Origin: an uncultured Alistipes sp.
GTDB taxonomy: Bacteria > Bacteroidota > Bacteroidia > Bacteroidales > Rikenellaceae
Reading direction: 5' to 3'
DNA: 64,000 nt
NCBI GenBank assembly: GCA_947623305.1
Contig: CANQGQ010000002.1
Location: 124,001-188,000, forward strand
In this document: in pieces, positions 54,057 to 62,362 of the stretch
Numbering within the stretch: position 1 is the first letter of the stretch
Layout: each line of letters starts with the position of its first letter
The notes under the pieces: generated by a model
What the model was told of the DNA's origin: nothing
The model's input: only the letters and a program-made list of their open reading frames with translations
Database searches by the model: none
Made by a program: the position numbers and the translations under genes

Positions 54057-55481
54057 ATGAAAAAATTTTTATTGTTCACCCTCGGTTCGTTTCTGCTCGG
54101 TGGCGAGGTTTCGGCGCAGGATTTGGTCTATCTGCGGAACGGCAGCATGATCCGGGGTTCGGTGCTTGAACAGGAAATCGGAAAATCCATCAAAGTGCAG
54201 ACGCAAGATGGCAGCATCTACGTCTATCCGATGAGCGAGGTCGAGCGCGTAGCCAAGGAAAAAGAACCGGCTCAACAGCAGGTTCAGCAACTGGCTCAAC
54301 AGCCCGCTCGGCAACGAAATGCGAATGTCGGTTCGACCGATTATGCATTATTGCAGGAACGGCATCGCGGTCTCGATTTCAATGTGGACCTTGGTTATCA
54401 TATCGCTACGGCGGGCGGTTCCGGTATGTTCTTTACGCAACTGGGGCTGGGCAAACGTTTCAAATCAAACTTCTATTGGGGCCTCGGTACAGGTGTCATG
54501 TTGCCGACTTCGGGCAAGAGCGACCCGATCATTCCCGTAACGTCCGATTTCCGACTCTATTTCCCTTTTCATTCTTCGAAATTGGTGTTGGGCGGCACTA
54601 TGCGGTTGGGTTACGCGCTCAACATGGCCGACGATATAACGATCGGTTCCGGTAAACGCCAACAGACGATCGAAATGCCTAATTACGTGATGATTCAGGT
54701 GCTCCCGACTTTGACCGTTCCGATTTCCCGTCGGACGGATTTCAATGTCGGCATCGGTTACACGCATTTTATCGCGACAGGCGGCGGTTCGGGCAATGGC
54801 GCGTTTACCATCAGCGCCGGTTTCAATTTCGGAAGGCCGATGTCGTTGGTCCAAGCATCGAAAGCGCCCAAGGACCCGAAACCGAAAAAACCGATCCTCG
54901 ATCGCGGAATTCAATTGGCTTTGGATATGGGCGGAACGGGCCTCGGTTCGGATAAAAACTATGCTGCAATGGATATCGGGTTTACGGCTTCCTACCAGTT
55001 CAACCCTCATCTCGCTGTCGGTTTGGGATTCGGTCTCGACATCGGCGGAGCGTTCACCAATGAAGCGGCCATTTACGAAGCAGGAAGCGATGATATTGTC
55101 GATTATTACCATTTGCAACAAGCTTACAAGGTCTTTGTAAGGGGGGCCTACCGGTTCAGCAAGAAACGTTTTTCGCCGCTTGTCGTGTGCGATGCCGGTA
55201 TCCGTTTCATCGACTGGTTAGGCTACGAAGAAGATACCGGGGCGCTTCCCTCCAGTACGCAGTTTTTCGTTGCACCGGCAGTCGGCGGTTCGCTGCGCAT
55301 GGGCTCCAATTCCTATTTGAATTTGAAAGTCGGATATACCTTCGGAATCGGCGGGTTCGACAAGGAGCACCCAATTGAAGAAGGACTCACCGGAAAATAC
55401 GAATACGAGAAAAATCTCTCGGGTTTGCTCTTCAAATTAGGCTTTACCCATACGTTCGGATGGGGCTTCGGAAAGAGGTGA
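54057..55481 (+). CDS. Outer-membrane beta-barrel protein with two similar halves
   Basis: A 474-residue protein with a signal peptide (1-20, ending VSAQ). A short domain (22-65, DLVYLRNGSMIRGSVLEQEI) resembles beta-stranded linker domains found in Bacteroidota envelope proteins, followed by a Gln-rich linker (70-90). Two barrel-like halves start at LDFNVDLGYHIATAGGSGM and IQLALDMGGTGLGSDKNYAA. Each half contains GLG-x-G and aromatic-ended strands, and the protein ends FGWGFGKR. It is likely an outer-membrane porin-like or adhesion protein of unknown role, preceded by the structured leader at 53620-53963. Confidence 0.8.
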   Translation: MKKFLLFTLGSFLLGGEVSAQDLVYLRNGSMIRGSVLEQEIGKSIKVQTQDGSIYVYPMSEVERVAKEKEPAQQQVQQLAQQPARQRNANVGSTDYALLQERHRGLDFNVDLGYHIATAGGSGMFFTQLGLGKRFKSNFYWGLGTGVMLPTSGKSDPIIPVTSDFRLYFPFHSSKLVLGGTMRLGYALNMADDITIGSGKRQQTIEMPNYVMIQVLPTLTVPISRRTDFNVGIGYTHFIATGGGSGNGAFTISAGFNFGRPMSLVQASKAPKDPKPKKPILDRGIQLALDMGGTGLGSDKNYAAMDIGFTASYQFNPHLAVGLGFGLDIGGAFTNEAAIYEAGSDDIVDYYHLQQAYKVFVRGAYRFSKKRFSPLVVCDAGIRFIDWLGYEEDTGALPSSTQFFVAPAVGGSLRMGSNSYLNLKVGYTFGIGGFDKEHPIEEGLTGKYEYEKNLSGLLFKLGFTHTFGWGFGKR

Positions 55482-55504
55482 TGCATTCGATCGAGACGAT
55501 GATT

Positions 55505-55538
55505 CGCTCCGCGGCCGATAAGGTTGCGGAGCGTTTTT
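55505..55538 (+). terminator. Terminator of the outer-membrane barrel gene
   Basis: CGCTCCGC, 13-base loop, GCGGAGCG and TTTTT. Confidence 0.87.
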
Positions 55539-55651
55539 CATCGGGCGTCGTTCATGCGGTAGGGCGATTCCTTGAAAAGATCGTCCGAATTTGCGAAAAA
55601 AGCATTATCTTTGTAGCGTTCGCAAACGAACTCATCGCTGCATGCGATTTC

Positions 55652-56053
55652 GGGGGTGCCCCGGTTTTGACAGCAGGCAGAGTTTGATTGTAAGCACGTC
55701 GAGCACTGTGCGGCGGCTCGTAAATCCCGACGCTCGAAAATCAAATGGCAATAACAGCTATGCACTCGCTGCCTGATTTTCAAGGAAAATTGGCTTAATC
55801 GACCGGCCCCAGGCGGTCGGACGACGAGTATCCCGAAGAGCTGTTCCTCTCTTTAACGGCTTTTCATACGGGGTATCATTCATTTAGAGATAGTGTATCG
55901 GAGGGTTCCGGCCGGTGCGCGAAATTCAAGGAACTGGGATTCGCGTTAGGTCGTCGCCTGCCAGACGCGGATAGAAGGACGAAACGGCGACTAAACGTGT
56001 AGAAAGCTTTCGGGTTCCCTGTTTGGACGCGGGTTCGACTCCCGCCACCTCCA
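55652..56053 (+). ncRNA. ssrA: Transfer-messenger RNA
   Basis: Rescues stalled ribosomes. The 5' end GGGGGTG pairs with CACCTCC at the 3' end, followed by the discriminator A; CCA is not encoded. The T arm has GGGTTCGACTCCC. The tag frame, GGC at 55747 through TGA at 55774, reads GNNSYALAA, so the peptide is (A)GNNSYALAA, close to the (A)GENNYALAA type known in Bacteroidales. Pseudoknot-like GC segments follow. A TATCTTTG box lies at 55606-55613; the first promoter box is unclear. Length is ~402 bases. Confidence 0.95.
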
Positions 56054-56059
56054 CGATTT

Positions 56060-56566
56060 ATGACGGCCGTTGCGATACGGCCGCTCGAAACTACTGATTC
56101 GATTGATGAAAACTTCGCTTTTCGGTCGCCGGCTTCTTTCGGCTCGCAGGAGAGCGCTGCGATCGTCCGGTTGTTGATGGAGTTGCCGCATCCCGATGCT
56201 CGGGTGAAACGGGCCGTACACGGTGCGATGAAGTGGTTCGATACCTATAAAATTACCGGTCTGCGCATCATTCGGGACGGAAATGCACGTCTGGTCGCCG
56301 CACCCGGAGCCCTCCCGATTTGGGCGCGTTTTTATGATTTGGAGCATTGCGAACCGTTCGTTTGCGACCGCGACGGATTGCCGCGGCGGCGGTTGGACGA
56401 AATCGGTTCGGAGCGCCGGAACGGATACAGTTGGTACAACAGCCGTCCGACCGAGCTTTATCCGTTGTACGAAGCGTGGGCCGATCGGTACGATCCGAAG
56501 CATAAGGTTTCCGTTCGTCTGGATTCGCAAGGGGCCAACGAAAAGGGGCTGTTTTCCGTAAAGTAG
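56060..56566 (+). pseudogene. C-terminal remnant of a PL10-type pectate lyase
   Basis: A 168-codon frame starting six bases after ssrA. Residues ~20-155 match the C-terminal third of pectate lyases of family PL10: SPASFGSQESAAIVRLLM, VHGAMKWFDTYKITGLRI, LPIWARFYDLEHCEPFVCDR and DEIGSERRNGYSWYNSRPTE. The N-terminal two thirds, including most of the catalytic domain, and any signal peptide are absent; residues 1-19 look unrelated. No other carbohydrate-utilisation gene is near. The likeliest reading is a gene cut at the ssrA 3' end, a common integration site. Family recognition is from memory of the motif pattern. Confidence 0.72.
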
Positions 56567-56591
56567 TCGGGCAGCGGCCGGGCTACGCGGA

Positions 56592-57437
56592 TTATTCGGC
56601 TGCGGAAAGTTCCGGAAAATCGAGCAATCGGTCGATGGCCATTGCGTTCGACGTTTTTGCTGGGAGGGCGGAGTAGAGAACGGCCCGACCGGCCGCAGCC
56701 AGCATGCGCAGGTCGTTGGCGCCATCGCCTACCACAGCGCAATCGGTTCGTTGACAACCGTTTTGCAGACAAAAATCATCGAGGGCGCATACCTTTTCCG
56801 TTTCATTGATCAACTTTCCGGCCAGCTGTCCTGTCAGCTTGCCGGCGCGTTCTTCGAGTTCGGTGGCATAGAGCGTCCGGATGCCGAGCCGTTGTTGTAC
56901 GGCTCGCCCGACGCGGGCGTATCCGCCTGTTACGATGGCCGTTGCGATTCCTTGACGATGCAGGGCCTCGCACAATCGTTCGGCGCCTTCGGTCAGTTGC
57001 AGTCGTGCGATGATCGCGTCGATTCGGTCAATAGGCGTATCTGCCAGCAGTTGCAGCCGTGCCCGATAGCTTGCGGCGAAATCCATTTTCCCGTCCATCG
57101 CCGCTCGCGTCAGTTGCCGGATCCGGTCGCTGAGACCGAGCTCATCGGCCAGCGTATCGAGAAATTCGCAGGCGGTCAGCGTTGCGTCCAAATCGAACAG
57201 AAAGGCTCGTACCGGCCGTTTCGATTGCGAAAAAAGAAGGGTCGCCCCTTCGTTCCGCGTCCAGGGCAGCAACTCGTGCAGCAGAAGATAGGGGTCGATC
57301 GGGCCGTCGAGCGCCCAGCCGGCCGCATCGGATTGTACGACCGCGGTCTGTTGTGCGGCGCACACGGCTGCAAGATGCTTCCCGAAGCGATCGGGAGGCA
57401 CGGCTCCGATCAGACGCACGACCGATTTTTCATTCAT
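56592..57437 (-). CDS. serB: Phosphoserine phosphatase-like HAD enzyme
   Basis: A 281-residue HAD phosphatase. The nucleophile motif FLFDLDATLT is at about residues 79-88, with motif II IVTGGYARV and motif III/IV VVGDGANDLRML. This spacing and the helical cap fit SerB, which makes serine from phosphoserine. The first ~75 residues (VVRLIGAVPPDRFGKHLAAV) may be a degenerate ACT-type regulatory domain. The start at 57437 was chosen. Serine-pathway partners are not in the window, so the substrate is inferred. Confidence 0.85.
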   Translation of the reverse strand: MNEKSVVRLIGAVPPDRFGKHLAAVCAAQQTAVVQSDAAGWALDGPIDPYLLLHELLPWTRNEGATLLFSQSKRPVRAFLFDLDATLTACEFLDTLADELGLSDRIRQLTRAAMDGKMDFAASYRARLQLLADTPIDRIDAIIARLQLTEGAERLCEALHRQGIATAIVTGGYARVGRAVQQRLGIRTLYATELEERAGKLTGQLAGKLINETEKVCALDDFCLQNGCQRTDCAVVGDGANDLRMLAAAGRAVLYSALPAKTSNAMAIDRLLDFPELSAAE

Positions 57438-57737
57438 CTTGTTGCAATCGTTTGGGTTTCGGAGCCCCAAGATACGAAAATTTTTATTAGTGCGGTCGGT
57501 CGTCTATCCGTTTCGGAACGTCTCCTGTGCTTACGAGCTTTTTGTTAGCGTGCTTAGCGGCAGGGCACGTGAATCCTACACGTGGGAACCGTTTGTTTGC
57601 CGGATGGGAGCGGCGATGCTCTTTTTTTGTTAATTTTGCCGCTCGTGGCGGCTTGTTCGGCATTCGGCGCGCAGAGGGTGAGGTGCAAGAGGTGAGCCGG
57701 AGGATGCCGCACCCGAGAATACGATAAAAAAGAAGGT

Positions 57738-58389
57738 ATGCGAACGGATTTGGTCATCTTCGATTTGGACGGCACACTGCTTGATACTGTCGGCGATCTG
57801 GCGGTCGCGTGCAATGCGATGTTGGCGCGGCGCGGGTTGCCCGAACACACTTATGCGGATTATCGCGGTTTCGTCGGCAACGGCATTTTGCGATTGGTGG
57901 AACGGGCTTTGCCCGAGGAGTTGCGTTCGGCGGATTACGTCGCGGCGGCCCGGGCCGATTTCGTGGCTTATTACACCGCTCACATCGACCTGCACACAAA
58001 GCCGTATGCCGGAATTCCCGAGTTGCTCGACGCGTTGACCCGCAAGGGTGCTCGGCTGGCCGTGGCCTCGAACAAGTTCCAGCAGGGAACGGAAAAGCTC
58101 ATCCGGCGCTTCTTTCCCGAAGTGCCGTTCGTGGCGGTGTTGGGCCAGCGTCCGGGGGGTGGCGTTGAAGCCCGATCCGGCGATTGTAGCGGAGATTCTC
58201 GACCTTGCAGGGGTTTCGCGCGAGCGGGTGCTTTACGCGGGAGATTCGGGCATCGACATGCAGACGGCTGCTGCCGCCGGCGTGCGGTCGGTCGGGGTTA
58301 CCTGGGGATTCCGTTCGCGCGAGGAGTTGATGCAGGCCGGGGCCGGTGCATTGATCGATCGGTCGGAAGAGTTGTTGAACTTGCTCTGA
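57738..58389 (+). pseudogene. gph: Phosphoglycolate phosphatase-type HAD gene with a frameshift
   Basis: A HAD phosphatase of the Gph type split by a +1 shift. The 5' part encodes DLVIFDLDGTLLDTVGDLA, GFVGNGILRLVERALPEE and LAVASNKFQQGTEKLI. The frame breaks in a run of six G at 58154-58159. Removing one G restores GQRPGVALKPDPAIVAEIL and the terminal LYAGDSGIDMQTAAAAGV with VTWGFRSREEL, giving a normal 216-residue enzyme ending at 58389. The unshifted frame runs on to 58469 with nonsense sequence. It could be a sequencing error, a true mutation or a slippage site. Confidence 0.85.
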
Positions 58390-58428
58390 ATAAATCGGCG
58401 CGGAAACGGAAATTTCCGAAAAAATACC

Positions 58429-58436
58429 TACCTTTG
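58429..58436 (+). promoter_or_regulatory. Possible -7 box of the pfkA promoter
   Basis: TACCTTTG, 45 bases before the pfkA start codon. No good first box at the right distance. Confidence 0.45.
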
Positions 58437-58481
58437 ACCGGTTTTTCGGTTGGAACGGTTTGTGTTTAAAAATGGAGAGTT

Positions 58482-59462
58482 ATGGCAGAAATTAAAACCA
58501 TCGGTATTTTGACTTCCGGAGGAGACGCCCCCGGTATGAATGCGGCCATCCGGGCCGTAACCCGCAGTGCCATCTACAACGGCATTGCCGTGAAAGGAAT
58601 CATGCGCGGGTACAAAGGATTGGTATATAACGAAATCGTCGACTTCCGCTCGCAGAGCGTCAGCAACATCATCCAGATGGGCGGGACGATTCTCAAGACG
58701 GCCCGCTGCAAGGAGTTCACCACGCCTGAAGGCCGCAAAACGGCCTACGACAATATGGTGGCGGCCGGTATCGACGCACTGGTCGTCATCGGCGGCGACG
58801 GTTCGCTGACCGGTGCGGGCATCTTCGCCAGCGAGTACAACGTGCCCATTGTCGGGTTGCCCGGCACCATCGACAACGATCTCGGCGGCACCGATTCGAC
58901 CATCGGTTACGATACGGCGCTCAATACGATCGTCGAAGCGGTGGACAAATTGCGCGATACGGCATCGAGCCACGAACGCCTCTTTTTCGTCGAGGTGATG
59001 GGCCATACGGCCGGTTATCTGGCGCTCAACAGTGCCTTGGCCTCCGGTTCCGAAGCGGCCATCATCCCCGAGATGGAAACCGAGGTCGATCAGCTGGCCG
59101 AACTGATCAACAACGGATTCCGCAAAAGCAAAAATTCGGCGATCGTCATCGTAGCCGAAAATCCCGTTACGGGCGGTGCCACGGCCTTGGCCGAGCGTGT
59201 GAAAAAGGAGTTCCCGCAGTACGATGCCCGCGTAACGATTCTGGGCCACATCCAGCGGGGCGGTTCGCCGACGGCATACGACCGCATTCTGGCTTCGCGG
59301 ATGGGCGAGGGGGCCATCGAAGCGTTGATGGAGGGGCAGCGGAATGTGATGATCGGCATCGAAAACGGCCGGATCGTTTACGTGCCTTTCTCCAAGGCGG
59401 TCAAGCACCATAAGGAGATCAACCGCAGCAAACTCGAATTGGTCAAAATTTTGTCCATTTGA
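58482..59462 (+). CDS. pfkA: ATP-dependent 6-phosphofructokinase
   Basis: Committed step of glycolysis. The 326-residue protein has [20 protein letters not shown], the ATP-site [10 protein letters not shown] (Gly rather than Asp after GGD, as in ATP-using enzymes), the catalytic [20 protein letters not shown] and [26 protein letters not shown] closes the fructose-6-phosphate site. Length is normal. Confidence 0.96.
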   Translation: MAEIKTIGILTSGGDAPGMNAAIRAVTRSAIYNGIAVKGIMRGYKGLVYNEIVDFRSQSVSNIIQMGGTILKTARCKEFTTPEGRKTAYDNMVAAGIDALVVIGGDGSLTGAGIFASEYNVPIVGLPGTIDNDLGGTDSTIGYDTALNTIVEAVDKLRDTASSHERLFFVEVMGHTAGYLALNSALASGSEAAIIPEMETEVDQLAELINNGFRKSKNSAIVIVAENPVTGGATALAERVKKEFPQYDARVTILGHIQRGGSPTAYDRILASRMGEGAIEALMEGQRNVMIGIENGRIVYVPFSKAVKHHKEINRSKLELVKILSI

Positions 59463-59514
59463 GTGCGGCGGACGGCAGCGAACGGGCGGCCGAAGCACCG
59501 ACTGTAATGTAAGT

Positions 59515-59530
59515 CCCTCCCGAGGGAGGG
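59515..59530. terminator. Short GC hairpin after pfkA
   Basis: CCCTCC-n4-GGAGGG in the 120-base gap between pfkA and the kinase gene; no T-tract. Possibly a transcript 3' end. Confidence 0.35.
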
Positions 59531-59582
59531 GATACAGCGCAAATAGATAACCTGCTGATATTTATACCCTGCTTAATATAAC

Positions 59583-60584
59583 ATGAAACGAGTAATCGGC
59601 ATCGGCAATGCCTTGACGGACATGCTGGTCAACCTCAAAGACGATGCGGTTTTGGCCCGCTTCGATCTGGCCAAGGGCTCGATGAGCTTAGTGGACGCCA
59701 CCTTGCAAACGGATATTTCGAAATCGGTGGCCGGACTGCCCTATTCGCTCTCGTTGGGCGGATCGGCCGGAAACACCATTCGGGCGATGGCTCGGTTAGG
59801 GTGCGAGGTCGGATTCATCGGCAAGGTGGGGCGTGATAAGACGGGCGACTTTTTTGTGCAGGCGCTCGAAAATCTGCATGTCGAGCCGGCGGTTTTCCGC
59901 GGTACGGAACGTTCGGGCAAGTGCGTTTCGCTCATTTCGCCCGACGGCGAGCGGACGATGGTAACCCATCTGGGGGCGGCGCTCGAATTGTCGGCTCCGG
60001 AGATCGAACCGGATCTGTTCGACGGATACGACTGTCTCTATGTCGAGGGCTATTTGGTGCAGAACCACGAACTGATCCGCAAGGCGGCCCGAACGGCCAA
60101 AGCGTGCGGGTTGCAGGTGGCGATCGACTTGGCGAGCTTCAACATCGTGGCGGAGAATCGGGCGTTTCTGCGCGAATTGGTGCGCGATTACGTCGACATC
60201 GTCTTTGCGAACGAGGACGAGGCCAAGACGTTCACCTGCGAGGCCGAACCGTTGAATGCGTTGCAGGCGATTTCCGAGATGGCTCGCCTGGCCGTGGTAA
60301 AAATCGGAACCAAAGGTGCGCTCATCAAGCAGGGCGACGAAGCGGTGCATGTGGGCATCATGGCGGCAGCGAAGCGGGTCGATACGACGGGTGCCGGCGA
60401 TTTCTATGCGGCCGGATTCATGGCCGGATTGTGCGACGGTTTGTCGTTGCGGCAGTGCGGCACCATCGGAGCCATTACGGCGGGCAAGGTCATCGAGGTG
60501 GTCGGCACGACCTTCGGCGAGGAGAGCTGGGATGAAATCTTGCGTTTGGTGCGCAAGGTCAAAACCGAAAAATATCTCTTTTAA
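59583..60584 (+). CDS. PfkB-family carbohydrate/nucleoside kinase, adenosine-kinase-like
   Basis: A 333-residue ribokinase-fold enzyme. It has GIGNALTDMLVNL at the start, SLGGSAGNTIRAMARLG, the nucleoside/sugar-binding region and the PfkB signature VDTTGAGDFYAAGFMAGL with the catalytic Asp. The overall pattern (short lid, NEDEAKTFT, VVKIGTKGALI) is that of bacterial adenosine-kinase-like proteins. The substrate is uncertain: adenosine, ribose or another sugar. It lies downstream of pfkA on the same strand, likely separate. Confidence 0.87.
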   Translation: MKRVIGIGNALTDMLVNLKDDAVLARFDLAKGSMSLVDATLQTDISKSVAGLPYSLSLGGSAGNTIRAMARLGCEVGFIGKVGRDKTGDFFVQALENLHVEPAVFRGTERSGKCVSLISPDGERTMVTHLGAALELSAPEIEPDLFDGYDCLYVEGYLVQNHELIRKAARTAKACGLQVAIDLASFNIVAENRAFLRELVRDYVDIVFANEDEAKTFTCEAEPLNALQAISEMARLAVVKIGTKGALIKQGDEAVHVGIMAAAKRVDTTGAGDFYAAGFMAGLCDGLSLRQCGTIGAITAGKVIEVVGTTFGEESWDEILRLVRKVKTEKYLF

Positions 60585-60586
60585 TC

Positions 60587-60718
60587 ATGCGGTAGAGCCT
60601 GCGTGTGCTGATTAACGCTTTCTTCGCTGCCTTCCGTTTTTGAAAAGGGTCGGCAGCGATGATAACGTTCATAAGCCAATTAACGGCTTACCGCATCGGG
60701 AACGCCTTTCAAAAGGCG
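60587..60718. other. Foldable intergenic stretch after the PfkB kinase
   Basis: ATGCGGTA (60587-60594) pairs with TACCGCAT (60689-60696). Inside, CGCTGCC (60625-60631) pairs with GGCAGCG (60652-60658). A separate hairpin CGCCTT/AAGGCG is at 60703-60718. It may be a 3'-end structure of the kinase transcript or a small RNA. There is no T-tract and no protein frame. Confidence 0.4.
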
Positions 60719-60770
60719 CTGTCGGTAGCGAATCGGTCTTTTATCGCATGAATAAAAATTCGGCGAATTT

Positions 60771-60802
60771 TTTGCAGACGTTGCGAAAAGTCCGTATCTT
60801 TG
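60771..60802 (+). promoter_or_regulatory. Promoter of the pyrC leader
   Basis: TTTG (60771-60774), 20 bases, TATCTTTG (60795-60802): exact consensus. Transcription would start near 60809. Confidence 0.8.
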
Positions 60803-60808
60803 CCCGAA

Positions 60809-60963
60809 CGCGGAACGGACACGACGATCATGATGCGACAACCCGACATAGTTTCGAAACAGGCTGTTTGGCAACAGCACGATTGGTCGGCTATCGCGTT
60901 GCCGTCCGTTTCCGGCGATTTTGTCTTATTAGGGTAACTGTTTTTCAGTTGCCCTAATTTTTT
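60809..60963 (+). promoter_or_regulatory. Structured, terminator-ending leader of pyrC (attenuator or riboswitch candidate)
   Basis: Between a consensus promoter and the pyrC ATG lie ~160 bases that fold as a closed multi-stem structure. P1 is GGAACGGAC (60812-60820) with GTCCGTTTCC (60904-60913). P2 is GCGA (60835-60838) with TCGC (60894-60897). P3 is CCGAC (60843-60847) with GTCGG (60886-60890). Two hairpins lie within: GTTTCGAAAC and GCTGTT-TGGC-AACAGC. A complete terminator follows, TTAGGGTAACTG-T5-CAGTTGCCCTAA with six T (60929-60963), ending eight bases before the start codon. It fits premature-termination control; the ligand or factor is unknown. It could instead be an independent small RNA. 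Confidence 0.65.
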
Positions 60964-60971
60964 GCGATCGT

Positions 60972-62234
60972 ATGAAAACCTTTTATACTCATGCACAGGT
61001 CTGGCGCGACGGGCGATTCGAATCGGGTTCGATCGTCGTGGAGGACGGTCGTATCGCCGCTCCGTGCGAGCCTTCGCCGGAGGATACGTGCATCGACCTC
61101 GGCGGGCGTCGGCTCGTTCCCGGGTTGATCGACGTGCATGTCCATCTGCGGGAGCCCGGTTTTTCGCAGAAGGAGACCATCGCTACCGGTACGGCCGCTG
61201 CAGCTCACGGAGGTTATACGGCCGTGTGCGCTATGCCCAACCTGCGACCGGCACCCGACGCGACCGATACGTTGGCGTTGGAACTCGATGCGATCCGGCG
61301 CGATGCGGTCGTGCGCGTCTATCCCTACGGCTGCATCACGATGGGGCAGCGCGGCGCCGGTGAGTTGGTCGATTTCGCTGCTTTGGCGCCGGAGGTCGTC
61401 GGCTTCTCGGATGACGGGCGCGGCGTGCAGGCCGACGAGTTGATGGAACGGGCCATGCAGGGGGCTGCGGCCGTGGGGAAACCCATTGTGGCCCATTGCG
61501 AGGTCGATGAACTGCTGCGCGGCGGATATATCCACGATGGGGGCTATTGCCGTGCGCATGGACATCGGGGCATCTGTTCCGAAAGCGAGTGGCGGCAGGT
61601 GGAGCGCGATATTGCGTTGGCCGAAAAAACGGGTTGTCAATACCATGTGTGCCACGTCTCGACGGCCGAGAGCGTCGAATTGGTGCGTCGGGCCAAGGCA
61701 CGCGGTGTGCGGGTGAGCTGCGAGACGGCGCCGCACTATCTGCTGTTGTGCGACGAAGATTTGCAGGAGGACGGACGATTCAAGATGAATCCGCCTCTGC
61801 GCAGTCGGGCCGATCGCGATGCGTTGCGGGCGGGCGTTTGCGACGGAACCATCGAGGTGATCGCCACCGACCATGCGCCGCATACGGCCGAGGAAAAGTC
61901 CCGCGGATTGGCCGGCAGCGCGATGGGAATCGTAGGGTTGGAGTGCGCTTTTCCGGTGCTGTACACCGGATTGGTGGTGCCCGGACTGTTGACGCTCGAA
62001 CGGTTGATTGCTTTGATGACGGATAATCCCCGCCGGATTTTCGGTCTCGAAGGGGGATTGCATGTGGGCGATGCGGCCGATTTCACGGTGCTTGACCTCG
62101 ACGACGAATATGTCATCGCCCCTTCGACGTTCCGGTCGAAGGGGCGTGCGACGCCGTTCGCCGGATGGCGGGTGCGGGGACGTGCCGTGCGGACGGTCGT
62201 GGGCGGGCGTACCGTCTATGATGCGGAGGCATAG
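60972..62234 (+). CDS. pyrC: Dihydroorotase
   Basis: Third step of pyrimidine synthesis, cyclising carbamoyl-aspartate. The 420-residue amidohydrolase has the metal site DVHVHLREPG (about residues 55-64), MPNLRPAPD, VAHCEVDEL, CHVSTAESVELV, SCETAPHYLLL and IATDHAPHT. The type is the larger, class I (PyrC/AllB-like) enzyme. It is followed by carA and carB, so this is a pyrimidine/arginine precursor cluster. A terminator directly upstream suggests attenuation. Confidence 0.95.
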   Translation: MKTFYTHAQVWRDGRFESGSIVVEDGRIAAPCEPSPEDTCIDLGGRRLVPGLIDVHVHLREPGFSQKETIATGTAAAAHGGYTAVCAMPNLRPAPDATDTLALELDAIRRDAVVRVYPYGCITMGQRGAGELVDFAALAPEVVGFSDDGRGVQADELMERAMQGAAAVGKPIVAHCEVDELLRGGYIHDGGYCRAHGHRGICSESEWRQVERDIALAEKTGCQYHVCHVSTAESVELVRRAKARGVRVSCETAPHYLLLCDEDLQEDGRFKMNPPLRSRADRDALRAGVCDGTIEVIATDHAPHTAEEKSRGLAGSAMGIVGLECAFPVLYTGLVVPGLLTLERLIALMTDNPRRIFGLEGGLHVGDAADFTVLDLDDEYVIAPSTFRSKGRATPFAGWRVRGRAVRTVVGGRTVYDAEA

Positions 62235-62239
62235 AGTCC

Positions 62240-62285
62240 GCAAGGCGGCCAGCAGCGAGCCCGCCACAGGCGGCGGGTACCGAGG
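62240..62285. repeat. Partial palindromic repeat, copy E
   Basis: CCGCCACAGGCGG palindrome with CGAGCC and GGCTCGG outer arms. GGCGG-n-GGTACCGAGG corresponds to the GGCGGCGAGCACCGAGGG end of copies B and D; the first GC palindrome is missing. It sits in the pyrC-carA gap. The rest of the gap (62286-62362) is an A-rich leader with CAGTTAGCAAAATAAAGG. Confidence 0.5.
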
Positions 62286-62362
62286 CTCGGACTTGCAAAT
62301 AAGGGTAAAAACCGTCGATATATTACATATAGGTAAGTCAGTTAGCAAAATAAAGGCAGTTA

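Noticed and set aside
58390..58469. Natural C-terminus of the gph product in the unshifted frame
   Set aside because: After the G6 run the unshifted frame loses all HAD motifs, while the neighbouring frame supplies the missing ones in order.
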